Assembly (NCBI GenBank): GCA_019119355.1
Contig: DWXE01000026.1
Span: 62,001 to 126,000, forward strand
DNA length: 64,000 nt
Direction of reading: 5' to 3'
From: Candidatus Eisenbergiella merdigallinarum
GTDB lineage: Bacteria > Bacillota > Clostridia > Lachnospirales > Lachnospiraceae
Positions within the stretch are counted from its first letter, which is position 1; each line of letters begins with the position of its first letter. The notes below the pieces were generated by a model that had not been told where the DNA came from, did not search any database, and saw only the letters and a program-made list of their open reading frames with translations. The position numbers were made by a program, and so were the translations under genes. Shown in pieces: positions 43,664-53,475 of the stretch.

Positions 43664-45433
43664 ATGGAATTAAAAAAAGCACGCAGGAAATACTCTTTTA
43701 ACCATATGCTGTGTATTTATTTCGGACTGCTGATGCTGATCACGGTGTGCAGCCTGATCGCGGTGGGCGCTTATTCGGTATTCAACAGCCGACAGCAGAT
43801 GCGGGTCATGAATGACACGGTTCTGAACATTTATCTGTCCGAACTCCAGATGGAGCTGGAAAATCTGACATCCTTTCATCAGGACATTTACGCCGATAAC
43901 TACAGTTTTGAATCCCTGGCAAAGGGGCGGTACCGGCAAGGGAGGAAACCCGAATACGAGTATGAACTGCGCAGCCTGGTGAATCATGCCGTTCCCTACT
44001 ACGGAGCCATTTTTATCTTCGACAGGGATGGGAAGATATCCGTTTCCAGGTTTGGGGCGGGGTACGATCCTGCAGATACCATCGCCTGCAACGAACTGAA
44101 GGAGCGGATCAGGGAATACTGGCGCAGCGGCAGCAGCGACGACTTTTTCCAATGGCAGGTATATGTGGATCGGGAACGCACGTTTTTGATGTACACCTGC
44201 CGTCTGGATCGGCTCTACCTTTGTTCCATTATCGATCTGGACCGCTTTGTGACTCAGAGCAGGGCGGCGGAGGACAACGGACAGTTCGACGTGCTCTTTT
44301 ACAGCGGAAAAGAAGTCTTGCCGGGTAACCGCCGTCTGGAAGAACTGGGAATCGCTGAAGAACAGCTGGCTGGAGAAAAACACTTTCTTTCGTTTCTGGA
44401 CGGTTATCTGATACAGACAAGAGACGTTGGGAAGGATTCGCTGAACATATGCTGCATTATGCCAACGGAATATTTATGGAGATCCGCAAGTTTTCCTCTG
44501 CTGACCATTTTGACGTCGGGGATCGTCGTTTTTATCCTGATTCTCATTATTTTTCATTCGTTCCGCAAAGTGATGGTATACCCGCTGGACAGGATCGCTT
44601 CCGTTTCGGAGTTTCTGGAACAGCATTCCGCCGATCAACATCTGAGCGGGCTGGATCCGGAAAACAGAATCCTGGAGCTTCAGAAGATCAACGATGCCCT
44701 GTACCGCCTGGCCGGGCAAAAAATCCGCCTGGAACGGGAAAATCTGACCAGACAGCAGGAAAAACAGCAGGCGCAGCTCCAATATCTTCAGCTTCAAACG
44801 GAACCTCATTTTTTTGTAAACTGTCTCAAGAGCCTGTATAATATGATGGAAAATGAGGAATACGGAAGGATGCAGAGAATGATTCTCGCCTTTTCCAACC
44901 ATCTGCGCTACATTTTCCATAATACGCTGGCTCTCGTTACCCTGAAAGCGGAGCTGGAAGAAGTCAATCATTACTATAATATCGTACTCCTGGACCGTTC
45001 CAGGCCGATTATCCTTACTCAGAAAATAGACGAAACGCTGCTGGAAGAAAGGATTCCGCCGCTGCTCATTCAAACCTTTCTGGAAAATTCCGTAAAATAC
45101 AACGGAAGAAATGAAGAAATTCTACGTTTTCTGATCCAGATCGATGCGGTGACCTGGGAAGGAAGACGCTATATGAGAATCCGGTTGAGCGACAATGGCG
45201 TGGGCTACAGCCAGGAGGTTCTGGAAAAAATCAACGCTCCGGAGATGGAAATCTACGGAAAGCAGCACGTCGGTATCGCTAATCTGAAAAAAAGGCTGCA
45301 GCTGATATACAAGACGGATTTTCAGATCGCTTTTTATAATGAAGCCAAAGGAGGTGCCTGTACATTCCTGTGCCTTCCCCTGGAAAAGAGGGAGACTTTG
45401 GATGAGGAACGCTATGAATCTGTTGCTGATTGA
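43664..45433 (+). CDS. YesM/LytS-type sensor histidine kinase
   Basis: The 589-residue kinase has an N-terminal helix (about 15-38), an extracytoplasmic sensor domain (about 40-285, probably dCache-like), a second helix (about 285-308), a HAMP-like linker and a His_kinase domain with QLQTEPHFFVNCLKSLYNMM, phosphoacceptor H382. The ATPase N box is LIQTFLENSVKYNG. ATG 43664 is nine bases after GAGGA; an ATG at 43649 is possible. Its tail overlaps the partner regulator by 32 bases. Such pairs control adjacent carbohydrate ABC importers. Confidence 0.92.
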   Translation: MELKKARRKYSFNHMLCIYFGLLMLITVCSLIAVGAYSVFNSRQQMRVMNDTVLNIYLSELQMELENLTSFHQDIYADNYSFESLAKGRYRQGRKPEYEYELRSLVNHAVPYYGAIFIFDRDGKISVSRFGAGYDPADTIACNELKERIREYWRSGSSDDFFQWQVYVDRERTFLMYTCRLDRLYLCSIIDLDRFVTQSRAAEDNGQFDVLFYSGKEVLPGNRRLEELGIAEEQLAGEKHFLSFLDGYLIQTRDVGKDSLNICCIMPTEYLWRSASFPLLTILTSGIVVFILILIIFHSFRKVMVYPLDRIASVSEFLEQHSADQHLSGLDPENRILELQKINDALYRLAGQKIRLERENLTRQQEKQQAQLQYLQLQTEPHFFVNCLKSLYNMMENEEYGRMQRMILAFSNHLRYIFHNTLALVTLKAELEEVNHYYNIVLLDRSRPIILTQKIDETLLEERIPPLLIQTFLENSVKYNGRNEEILRFLIQIDAVTWEGRRYMRIRLSDNGVGYSQEVLEKINAPEMEIYGKQHVGIANLKKRLQLIYKTDFQIAFYNEAKGGACTFLCLPLEKRETLDEERYESVAD

Positions 45434-47003
45434 TGACCAGATTTCCGTGATAAACGGGATCGAAAAAGGAATTCGCTTCCGGGAACTGAATATCGATCGG
45501 GTTTTCACTGCCAGCAGCGCGGCTCAGGCGAGGAATATCCTGATGAGCAATGAAATCCACATCATGCTCTGCGATATCGAGATGCCCGAAGAAAACGGAC
45601 TCCAGCTGAACCAGTGGGTGATGGAAACCATGCCCGACGTCATCCGGATTCTGCTGACTTCCCATGCTGATTTCGAGTACGCCCGCGAAAGCCTTCGGCT
45701 GGGATGCTTCGACTATATCGTGCAGCCAGCCCCTTATGACGAAATAGAGGCCTGCCTGAGGAGGGCGGTTCACAGGCTGGAATCGGAGCGGAGAAAAAAC
45801 ACGCTCTGTTATTACGGCATGATTTACGAAAAGCATAAGCCCGAGATGAGCGACCGGATCGTCAATAATCTGTTTTCGGAAAACAGGGAGAACGTCAATC
45901 AGTCGCTTCTCGTGCTGGAGCAGATGGGATACCACCTGGACGACCATTCCCGGATCAGGATTCTCATCCTGGATATTTTTTCCTACAGCAAGGCTACCGA
46001 GTCCGTTTTATATGATATCTCTATCCGTCACAGCCTGTTGGACAGCCTGCGTTCGGGAAAAATTGCGGAACCTGTAGAAGCGCTGATCGCTCTGAACCGT
46101 TCCCGCCAATTCGTAATTTTGCTCTTTTGTGACGATGATTCCCTCCTTTCCTGCAAAAACGCGGATTTTCAGATGTTTTACGAAGTCGTAGGGCAGTCCC
46201 TGGATACGGAGATGGCCTGCTATGTGGGAAAGTGCTCCCTGTTTTCCGAACTGCGCAGCGAGGTAAAACGGATTCACAGATATATCGATAATAATGTGAG
46301 CAAGAAGCCGGGCCTTTATATGACGGATGAAAAACATTTTTTTCAGGATTCCCTGGATATTTCCGAAAATATAAAGCGCTGGCAGCGTCTGTTAAAGGAT
46401 AATCAGCTGGAAAAAACAAGGGACAGCATACTTTCCTGGCTGGACTTCATCGTATCCGTCAATAGAACGAATTTCAGCGTGCTGTGCGAGTTGCATCAGC
46501 AGCTGATCCAGCTGTTTTTTAACTGTGCCTGGGACAATCAGATCGATATTGCGGATCTGTTTACGGACGACTACGGTTATAACGACTGCATGGACGCGTT
46601 CCGGGACGTGGAATCGCTGCGCTTTATGGTTTGCCATATCACCGGAGCCATTCAGTCGGCGAAAGGCTGCGCGCCGTCAAAGGACGACATCCAGAAGGCG
46701 AAAATCTATATTTTGGATCATATTTCCAACAACCTTTCGGTCAGGGAAGTAGCGGATCATGTGCACCTGAGTCCGGAGTATTTTACAAAGCTGTTCAAAA
46801 AGGAAACCGGACAGAACATCAAAAATTATATCATGCAGCAGAAGGTGGACGCGGCGAAGGATCTTCTGGATCATTCCGAAATTCCCGTGAGCCTGGTGGC
46901 GCTGGAACTGGGATATACAAATTTTTCCCACTTTACGCAGATGTTCAAAAAGTTCGAGAACATGACGCCATCCGAGTACCGAAAGAGAAAATCGGAGGGT
47001 TAA
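45402..47003 (+). CDS. YesN-type response regulator with AraC DNA-binding domain
   Basis: The 533-residue regulator has a receiver (DD at 10-11, D58 in MLCDIEMPEENG, Lys-less switch FDYIVQPA), a long middle region (about 140-420) typical of YesN, and an AraC/XylS helix-turn-helix pair (about 430-530) with VREVADHVHLSPEYFTKLFK and ALELGYTNFSHFTQMFKKFE. The usual KP after the receiver switch is QP. The start is inside the kinase gene, ATG 45402 after GGGAG. It probably activates the neighbouring transport operons. Confidence 0.9.
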   Translation: MRNAMNLLLIDDQISVINGIEKGIRFRELNIDRVFTASSAAQARNILMSNEIHIMLCDIEMPEENGLQLNQWVMETMPDVIRILLTSHADFEYARESLRLGCFDYIVQPAPYDEIEACLRRAVHRLESERRKNTLCYYGMIYEKHKPEMSDRIVNNLFSENRENVNQSLLVLEQMGYHLDDHSRIRILILDIFSYSKATESVLYDISIRHSLLDSLRSGKIAEPVEALIALNRSRQFVILLFCDDDSLLSCKNADFQMFYEVVGQSLDTEMACYVGKCSLFSELRSEVKRIHRYIDNNVSKKPGLYMTDEKHFFQDSLDISENIKRWQRLLKDNQLEKTRDSILSWLDFIVSVNRTNFSVLCELHQQLIQLFFNCAWDNQIDIADLFTDDYGYNDCMDAFRDVESLRFMVCHITGAIQSAKGCAPSKDDIQKAKIYILDHISNNLSVREVADHVHLSPEYFTKLFKKETGQNIKNYIMQQKVDAAKDLLDHSEIPVSLVALELGYTNFSHFTQMFKKFENMTPSEYRKRKSEG

Positions 47004-47881
47004 ATCTCGACGGGAGGGATCAGCTTTGTACATTGGCCGGGATCCGCTCTCACTGTTTCCCGACCGAACATTCCGCCCAGCCAGACGGGAACGGCTGTGG
47101 GGTTATATACAAACCGGCTGTCGACGGAAAAAATGAGGCTTCTGAATGCGGAGACATAAGCACAGATTTCTCCGTTGGTCGCATACCAGACATCCGAATG
47201 CCCGGAGATTTTCTGTAAGAAGGAATCCATCCGATCCCAGTTATCGTTCTGGTCGAATTCATAGCTGTGTCCCCAGATGGAAAAGAGTTTGGCCGGACTG
47301 AAAAAGGAAAAAAACGGTTCATCCGATAAAAAGCGGTCCGCAAGGGAGAAAAGCTGTACGTCGTCGTGATGACAGGTGGGATCCCAGAGAAGAAAATCCT
47401 GTGGGATATCGAAGGACCGGGTAGAGCGGATGGTGCGCGCATAGGCGATGCCGCAGGAGACCAGCGCGCTTTTTATGGTATCGCTGCATGCCCCGAAGGC
47501 ATAGGCGAACCCGGTGAGAGGAACACGGAAGATGGTTTCCAGCTGAGCCCGGCAGTCCAGAATTTCACGGGTGCATCTGGCGACATCCATTCCGTACAGA
47601 CAGGAATGAAACAGGCCGTGAGAAGCCGGTTCGTGACCCGCATAGATCCGGATCATATCCCGGTCCGGAAGTTTATCGTGCCGGACGGTTTTCCCGCCCG
47701 CGCTTATCGTCCCTGGGGAGCCGGACAGCCCGGAATTCAGGTTAAAGGTTCCCTTTACCCCGTAGCGGTTAAAGAATTCAATCAGGCGGACGTCCTGGCT
47801 GACGCCGTCGTCATAGCTGAAAGTGACGGCTTTCGTCCGTCCCTGCGGCCAGAATAGCCGGTCGTTGATCTGTAAACTCAT
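47000..47881 (-). CDS. Polysaccharide deacetylase family protein
   Basis: The 293-residue protein has the NodB-fold metal site: AVTFSYDDGVSQD (D24-D25, a variant of TFDDG), then HEPASHGLFHSC as the His motif, and DPTCHHDDVQLFSL later in the barrel. NodB-type enzymes remove N- or O-acetyl groups from sugars. There is no signal peptide, so the substrate would be imported. ATG 47881 follows GGAGGAAGAA; longer frames to 47995 lack a site. Last gene of the six-gene minus-strand operon, overlapping the response regulator's end by four bases. Confidence 0.8.
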   Translation of the reverse strand: MSLQINDRLFWPQGRTKAVTFSYDDGVSQDVRLIEFFNRYGVKGTFNLNSGLSGSPGTISAGGKTVRHDKLPDRDMIRIYAGHEPASHGLFHSCLYGMDVARCTREILDCRAQLETIFRVPLTGFAYAFGACSDTIKSALVSCGIAYARTIRSTRSFDIPQDFLLWDPTCHHDDVQLFSLADRFLSDEPFFSFFSPAKLFSIWGHSYEFDQNDNWDRMDSFLQKISGHSDVWYATNGEICAYVSAFRSLIFSVDSRFVYNPTAVPVWLGGMFGRETVRADPGQCTKLIPPVEI

Positions 47882-47916
47882 TTCTTCCTCCATTTCACAA
47901 GCGATACGGATCCGGT

Positions 47917-48753
47917 TTAAAAGGGATTCCCTCCCTGTAACGACAGGCCGAAGAAATCCAGCGCCTTTTGGATCGCGATATCCCAGAAAGCCCATTCATG
48001 TCCATAACCCGGAAGGGAAAACCATTCTGTCTCCAGCCCCAGATCGAGGCAATGGCTCCTAAAAGCCCGAAAGTTGGAGTACAGCAGTTTGTCTTCTTCG
48101 CCGCAGGCGAAGAAAAGGCGGGGAAGGACATGTTGATTCGCCTGTCGGTCGATCAGCGCCCAGACGTTTTCTTCGGAATTTATATAAGCCTCCAGCCCGC
48201 CGGCGTTTTCGATAACAGCTTTCAGGCGGGGCTCCTGCGGATCCAGAAAGGGACAGGGGTTTTTCGGGCTGATCCGGGAAAAATCTACGGGGACGGCGGA
48301 GAGGACGGCCGCAGCCGCGAAGAGTTCGGGACGATTGACGGCGTATTTGATGGTTCCCCTGCCGCCCATGGACAGGCCTGCGATAAAATTGTCCTCCCTT
48401 TTTGAGGATACGGGAAGCCAGCCGTAAACCATGGGCATGAGCTCTTCGGTCAGATAGTCGTACATGGAATAGCCCATCATGCAGCGATCCCAGTTGGAGT
48501 AGTTAGAATTTAAGGCAGGTGGCATAACCACCGCCAGTTCCCGCTGGCACGCATATCGTTCGATATTCGTTTTGCGAATCCAGTCGGTCTGGTCCCCGAA
48601 GGTTCCGTGGAGCAGCCACAGGACCTTATATTTTTTCCCGCTTTGATAGAATTGGGAACAGGAGAGTTCCCGGGGCTTATCGGGGAGGATGACCGCGATT
48701 TCATGATTATTTTTCAGATAATGGCTTTCAAAGTTGTAAGTCAGGACAGACAT
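47917..48753 (-). CDS. EstA/tributyrin-esterase-type alpha/beta hydrolase
   Basis: The 278-residue protein has oxyanion region VLWLLHGTFGDQTDW, nucleophile elbow AGLSMGGRGT with S128, acid region FFACGEEDKLLYSN and catalytic His in PGYGHEWAFWD. It matches the esterase-D/tributyrin-esterase/feruloyl-esterase group that deacylates sugars and phenolic esters. It is cytoplasmic, with no signal peptide. Paralogues lie at 59348 and, degenerate, at 60193. AGGAGG precedes the ATG, ten bases after the previous gene. Confidence 0.88.
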   Translation of the reverse strand: MSVLTYNFESHYLKNNHEIAVILPDKPRELSCSQFYQSGKKYKVLWLLHGTFGDQTDWIRKTNIERYACQRELAVVMPPALNSNYSNWDRCMMGYSMYDYLTEELMPMVYGWLPVSSKREDNFIAGLSMGGRGTIKYAVNRPELFAAAAVLSAVPVDFSRISPKNPCPFLDPQEPRLKAVIENAGGLEAYINSEENVWALIDRQANQHVLPRLFFACGEEDKLLYSNFRAFRSHCLDLGLETEWFSLPGYGHEWAFWDIAIQKALDFFGLSLQGGNPF

Positions 48754-48763
48754 GGAGACCTCC

Positions 48764-49846
48764 TCATTTATGCTGGCTGATCAGCCAGTCCAGAATGCCG
48801 TGCTCGTTATGATAGGTTAAAATCCAGGAATTGTGATTTTGGGAGAGCCTTTCGGTAAGAGAGATGCCCGGATCCACAGAGATCCCGTATTTTTCCAGTT
48901 CTTCCGGGGCGTACAGGGTCAGGTGAACGTTACGGTTTCCCTCGTCTTTCAGCTTCATGACAGCGTCCACGAGATATTTGTGGCGGTAAAGGGTATGGTC
49001 CGCATAGGCGGTGGAAATCCAAAGGCCGGTATCCGTCAGGGAGCAGAGAATGCCGTAGGTTTCGGGAGTCATGGTAGGGCAGACGGGAGCCGCTGCTGCG
49101 AACAGCCCTGCGCCCACGGAAAGAGCCCGCAGGGTTCCCGCGCCGCCCATGGAAAGCCCCGTCACATAAATCCGATCCCGGTCCACCCGTCCGGACTGAA
49201 CGAGCCTCCGGATAATATCGCAGATTTTTGCCAGATATTCCCGGTGCCAGCCGGTTCCTTCGGGCTGGCGAAACCCGGAAAACGTGTTTTGGTAAAAGGC
49301 GTTTTTGTCGGGGATCATATCCGACAGCCTGCCGGGGGCCTGCGGAGCCATAACGAACAGATCGGGGTAGGAGCGGGCGAGATGGATGGCCCCAAGGGTA
49401 CCCGTCATCTGACTCAGATTATCGTAACCGCATTCCCCGCCTCCGTGGAGAAACAAAAGGAGGGGCCTTGGAGAAGAGGAAGCGGGGGAATACAGGCGGT
49501 AGAGGACGCCGTTTTCTTCGAGAGCCTCGAACGGATCCAGCCCTTCGATTTCGGTAGACAGAATGTCCGCGGCGGTGAAGGTTCTGGATTCATCTCCCAA
49601 AACCGCGGTCAGGGAAAATGGAGCGGAAGCGGGGAAGGCGTCGCAGGAAAGGAGCAGCCCTTCCTGTGTTTTTTCCAGCGACAAGATGGGATGATCCTGT
49701 TCGGACGCGCCGGAACCTGTCCGGCAGGAGCAGGAGGAAAGGGATATTTCCGCATGAAAGCCGCCGGTGTTGAGAAAAAATCCGGTATATTCCAGGCCGA
49801 AATTCCCTGTGCGTCCCAGCATGATCAGTTTCATAAGATCCGTCAT
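48764..49846 (-). CDS. Alpha/beta hydrolase (peptidase/esterase-like)
   Basis: The 360-residue protein has an N-terminal beta-rich domain (about 1-105) and a C-terminal alpha/beta-hydrolase domain: LFLHGGGECGYDNLSQ (oxyanion site), VTGLSMGGAGTLRAL with S232 as nucleophile, a later acidic loop, and NHNSWILTYHN at the His position. It resembles carboxylesterases of the acetylxylan/feruloyl esterase group rather than lipases. ATG 49846 follows GGAGGA and overlaps the sucrose phosphorylase stop as ATGA. No signal peptide. Confidence 0.82.
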   Translation of the reverse strand: MTDLMKLIMLGRTGNFGLEYTGFFLNTGGFHAEISLSSCSCRTGSGASEQDHPILSLEKTQEGLLLSCDAFPASAPFSLTAVLGDESRTFTAADILSTEIEGLDPFEALEENGVLYRLYSPASSSPRPLLLFLHGGGECGYDNLSQMTGTLGAIHLARSYPDLFVMAPQAPGRLSDMIPDKNAFYQNTFSGFRQPEGTGWHREYLAKICDIIRRLVQSGRVDRDRIYVTGLSMGGAGTLRALSVGAGLFAAAAPVCPTMTPETYGILCSLTDTGLWISTAYADHTLYRHKYLVDAVMKLKDEGNRNVHLTLYAPEELEKYGISVDPGISLTERLSQNHNSWILTYHNEHGILDWLISQHK

Positions 49847-51303
49847 AAAGTCCTCCATTCTCCCGTGCGGGTATCCCGATACCGGATGGAATATCGTTTC
49901 GTGCAAAAATCAGCAGTCAACGTCGTCTGCGCGCCCTCTTTCGTCCAGGTGATCGAAAGAGCTCCGCCTTTCCCGCAATGTCCTATGGAAATTTCCCCGC
50001 CGAACGCAGGATAGGAGTTGCGGAAACGCATGATTTCATACATGCGCTGCAGCATGGGAGATTCCAGAGCTTTATCGATTTCTTCTTCCGAAAAAGTATG
50101 GCGATTGATGCTGCGGAGCTCTTCGCCGCGCTTTAGGGCTTCCACGTCGTTTTTCCCCGCCAGTAGCCCCACATAGTAGACCTGAGGAATGCCGGGAGCG
50201 AAAAACTGTACGATGCGGGCCAGCAGATAAGCGTCATCGTTGCAGTCCAGGGCGCTGTAATAGGTGCATCCCAACTGGTAGAGCTGTGCTTTTTTGCCGC
50301 TGGTTTTTATCATGCCCGGAAATTTGATATAGGGTTTGGCATCCGAGAGAATACGGTCCACGTCGGTTCTGACCAGATCGATTTCTTCCGCGGACAACAG
50401 CCCGGCCACGTCTACCACTCCGATTCCGTCATGGGTATCCAGGGTGGTGAACTGTTTTCTGGGACAGATATTCAGCCAGTGGATCAGCCGGTCGGTACGC
50501 CCGCTTTTCAAACCGTGCAAAAGGAGCATGGGGAGGGCGAAGTCATAGACCCAATACCCTTTTTCTGCCATTTTCATCTGAATGGTATAGTTTTCATGGA
50601 TTTCGGGGAGTATTTCCGTGCCGCTTTCCCGAAGAGGCTCCATGCCGATCTCCAAAACGTCCCAGATGTCCGGTTCCACAAAAAAGCAGCTGGTGCCGGG
50701 GCGTTTGGAGGCATAGGCAAAGGCGTCAAACCGGATCAGGGGCACGTGGGATGCGATGCGTTTCAGATTTCGTTCGTAATAGTCCCGGGTGGCCTCTGAA
50801 CGGGGATCGATGTCGATCTGTTCTTCAAAAAAAGTGTTCCAGAGTCGCACCTGTTTGCCGTCCCTGCGCGTGAAGGTCAGATAGGGCCCTCTTTCTTTGC
50901 GGCGGTACAAAACGTCCATGTCTTCCCGGTTGGGGCGACCCGGAGGCCAGAATTTGTCCCAGTCGATAAACATGTCCCGATAGGCGGATTCATCGCCCTT
51001 TTCCATATAGTCCCGGAATTCCCGACTGCGGATGGAAACATGGTTCAGCATGAAATCCGCCATCATATAATACTGGTCGGCCAGATGGTCGATATCTTCC
51101 CAGGTGCCGAAGGAAGGATCCACCGTATCATAGTCGATTACCGCAAAGCCCCTGTCCCCTGACGAGGGGTAGAAGGGAAGTACGTGCAGCCCGCCGAACA
51201 GTCCGGGAAATTTTTCCGACAGGATCCGGTCCAGATCCCTTAAGTTTTTCCCTATGGAATCAGCATAAGCGATCAGCATGATTTTGTTTTCCGGTTTTTT
51301 CAT
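49843..51303 (-). CDS. gtfA: Sucrose phosphorylase (GH13_18)
   Basis: The 486-residue protein matches sucrose phosphorylases: AYADSIGKNLRDLDRILSE, HVLPFYPSSGDRGF, nucleophile D193 in LIRFDAFAYA, acid/base E234 in ILPEIHENY and transition-state D292 in DTHDGIGVVDV. These are the same three positions and near-identical spacing as characterised enzymes. It converts sucrose plus phosphate to glucose-1-phosphate and fructose; glucosylglycerol or glucosylglycerate phosphorylases are close relatives and cannot be excluded. ATG 51303 follows GGAGGTAA; ATG 51315 lacks spacing. Third gene of the operon after both permeases. Confidence 0.85.
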   Translation of the reverse strand: MKKPENKIMLIAYADSIGKNLRDLDRILSEKFPGLFGGLHVLPFYPSSGDRGFAVIDYDTVDPSFGTWEDIDHLADQYYMMADFMLNHVSIRSREFRDYMEKGDESAYRDMFIDWDKFWPPGRPNREDMDVLYRRKERGPYLTFTRRDGKQVRLWNTFFEEQIDIDPRSEATRDYYERNLKRIASHVPLIRFDAFAYASKRPGTSCFFVEPDIWDVLEIGMEPLRESGTEILPEIHENYTIQMKMAEKGYWVYDFALPMLLLHGLKSGRTDRLIHWLNICPRKQFTTLDTHDGIGVVDVAGLLSAEEIDLVRTDVDRILSDAKPYIKFPGMIKTSGKKAQLYQLGCTYYSALDCNDDAYLLARIVQFFAPGIPQVYYVGLLAGKNDVEALKRGEELRSINRHTFSEEEIDKALESPMLQRMYEIMRFRNSYPAFGGEISIGHCGKGGALSITWTKEGAQTTLTADFCTKRYSIRYRDTRTGEWRTL

Positions 51304-51329
51304 CTTTACCTCCATTTTTCATAATGATT

Positions 51330-52211
51330 TCAACCCTTTACGGAACCGATGGTGATGCCCTTCACAAAAGATTTCTGAAAGAAAGGGTACGCGATCAAAA
51401 CGGGAATTACCGCGATTACGGCCAGCGCCATCCGGATGCTGACGCTGGGGAACTGCTGCGCGTTGCTCAGCCCGGTGGAGTGGGAGGAAAGGGCGGTGAC
51501 GTTGTTCATAACGGAATTCAGGAAATTCTGTATGCCGTATAAATCGGTTCTCGTGGTGATGAAATAGACGCCGTTGGTCCAGTTGTTCCAGTAACCGATG
51601 GCGGACATGAGCGCGACGGTGGCCAGGATGGGGCGGGACATGGGGATCACGATGCGGATCAGGTTCTGAAATTCATTGGAACCGTCGATTCTGGCGGCTT
51701 CCAGAACCTCATCGGGCACGTTGGACATAATATAGGTTCTTACCATAATGACATAAAAGGCGTTCATCAAAAGGTAGGGGACGATCATGGCTGCCAGCGT
51801 GTCGTTGATATGGAACACGTTGGAATAGATCAGATACGTGGAGACAAATCCACCATTGAACAGCATGGTAAAAAAGAGGAAAAAGGAGATGAATCTTCTT
51901 CCGGGGAGATCCTTTCTGGACAGGGGGTAGGCGAACAAAAAGGTCAAAATGAGATTGGCCGCAGTGCCCGTGGCGGTAATGAGAAAACTCATTCCGTAGG
52001 CCCGCAGGATGGAATCCTTTGTGGTCCATAAAAAATCGTATGCCGCAAGGCTGATTTCCCCGGGAATCAGGGAATAGCCGTTTACGGTCAGAGAACTTTC
52101 CGACGTAATGGAACTGGAAAAGAGAAGAAGAAAGGGAATGATGCAGGCCAGAGCCAGGAACAGGACCACAAGGTGCATGAAGAGCTGGAAGCATTTATTT
52201 CTATAAATCAT
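51330..52211 (-). CDS. Carbohydrate ABC transporter permease (LplC type)
   Basis: The 293-residue protein has six membrane helices and the EAA motif EAARIDGSNEFQNLIRIVIP that docks the ATPase. The C-terminal YPFFQKSFVKGITIGSVKG is highly characteristic of the LplC/YtcP group of CUT1 permeases. It partners the LplB-type permease upstream; no ATPase is encoded in the locus, so a shared MsmK-type ATPase is likely. AGGAGG precedes the ATG. Confidence 0.93.
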   Translation of the reverse strand: MIYRNKCFQLFMHLVVLFLALACIIPFLLLFSSSITSESSLTVNGYSLIPGEISLAAYDFLWTTKDSILRAYGMSFLITATGTAANLILTFLFAYPLSRKDLPGRRFISFFLFFTMLFNGGFVSTYLIYSNVFHINDTLAAMIVPYLLMNAFYVIMVRTYIMSNVPDEVLEAARIDGSNEFQNLIRIVIPMSRPILATVALMSAIGYWNNWTNGVYFITTRTDLYGIQNFLNSVMNNVTALSSHSTGLSNAQQFPSVSIRMALAVIAVIPVLIAYPFFQKSFVKGITIGSVKG

Positions 52212-52236
52212 GGAAAACCTCCTGTGCGTAGGATAA

Positions 52237-53163
52237 TCAGAAAAGTGCGCTGTCTTTATCGATTCTGGATACGACGATGTTTGCGATCAGGATACAGATG
52301 AAACCCAACACGGACTGAAGGAAGCCAGCAGCTGTGGAACGGCCAATATCGTTCAGTTCCAGCAGGGCCCGATACACGTAGGTATCGATGGTCTGGGTAG
52401 CGTTGTATAAAAGCCCGCTGTCCATGGGAACCTGATAAAAGAGCCCGAAATCGGAATAGCAGATTCGACCTACGGCCATGAGCATCAGCGTGATGACGGT
52501 GGTTTTCAGGAAGGGCATGGTGATGTAGCGTATCTGGGAGAAAATTCCGGCCCCGTCTACGACGGCAGCCTCGTAGAACGTCTTGTCGATGCCGATCAGC
52601 GTGGAGTAGTACAGGATGGAGTTGTATCCGAAGGTCATCCACAGATAGACGATGATCAGGATCGCGGGCCAGTATTTTGCCTGGCTGTACCAGCTGATCC
52701 CCTCCATTCCCAGAAGAGGAAACAGCGTATTGTTGATGAAACCGGTGTTTCCGCTTAAAAAGGCATAAACGATATAGCTGATGATGACGGTGGACAACAG
52801 GAAGGGAATCAGAATCACCACCTGGCTGAACTTTTTAAAAAATTTATTGCGGATACAGTCCAGAGCGACGGCGGTAAAAATTCCCATGAAATTCCCGAAT
52901 ACGATGAACGCCAGATTATAGAGGATGGTATTTCGGAAAAAAATAAAGGCATCCTTCGTGCCGAAGAGATATTTGAAATTGGACAGCCCCGTCCAGGGGC
53001 TGTCAAAAATTCCCACGGCATAATTTACCTTTTTAAAAGCGAGGATCAGTCCCGCCATGGGCATGTAGTTGTTGATGATCAGATAAAGGATGCCGGGCAA
53101 AAGCATGATGTACAACGGAAGAAATCGTTTCATTTTCTTCAAAGCCCCTGATTTCTTTTTCAT
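52237..53163 (-). CDS. Carbohydrate ABC transporter permease (LplB type)
   Basis: The 308-residue permease has six helices and the EAA-type loop YEAAVVDGAGIFSQIRYIT. NNYMPMAGLILAFKKVNY and the C-terminal VGFIC-like region with NIVVSRIDKDSALF are typical of LplB/YtcP-family importers that take up large or complex glycans. First gene of the minus-strand operon, AAAGGAG upstream of ATG 53163. Confidence 0.93.
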   Translation of the reverse strand: MKKKSGALKKMKRFLPLYIMLLPGILYLIINNYMPMAGLILAFKKVNYAVGIFDSPWTGLSNFKYLFGTKDAFIFFRNTILYNLAFIVFGNFMGIFTAVALDCIRNKFFKKFSQVVILIPFLLSTVIISYIVYAFLSGNTGFINNTLFPLLGMEGISWYSQAKYWPAILIIVYLWMTFGYNSILYYSTLIGIDKTFYEAAVVDGAGIFSQIRYITMPFLKTTVITLMLMAVGRICYSDFGLFYQVPMDSGLLYNATQTIDTYVYRALLELNDIGRSTAAGFLQSVLGFICILIANIVVSRIDKDSALF

Positions 53164-53475
53164 AAGACTGGAGATCTCCTTTCGATGGTTGATGCGGGTA
53201 TCTTTCCTGAATGATGTTGCACTAACATTATCATCACACGGTATAAATTCTCTATCGCTTTTCTGAAATAATATGTCACTTTTCTGGCTGGAATCGGATT
53301 TTGGGAGAAAGAAAGTGACAGATTATACAAAGCGGAGGAGATGATTGTTAGAAATACGATGATTTATGACAGAAAAATGATAGAGAAGGACAAATTCCCT
53401 CTGCTAGGATGAAGGAGCAAAAGACGATGCCGGGATGAAATCCGGCGACAACAATGAGAAAAAGGAGGAAATGAC
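53164..53475. promoter_or_regulatory. Divergent promoter region of the two transport/hydrolase operons
   Basis: This 312-base AT-rich region holds no gene. TGTCACTTT (53274-53282) and its exact inverse AAAGTGACA (53312-53320) form a dyad with arms 38 bases apart. Weak -10-like hexamers occur leftward and rightward, without good -35s, as expected for activator-dependent promoters. The response regulator encoded at 45402-47003 is the likely binder, by inference only. Confidence 0.5.
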
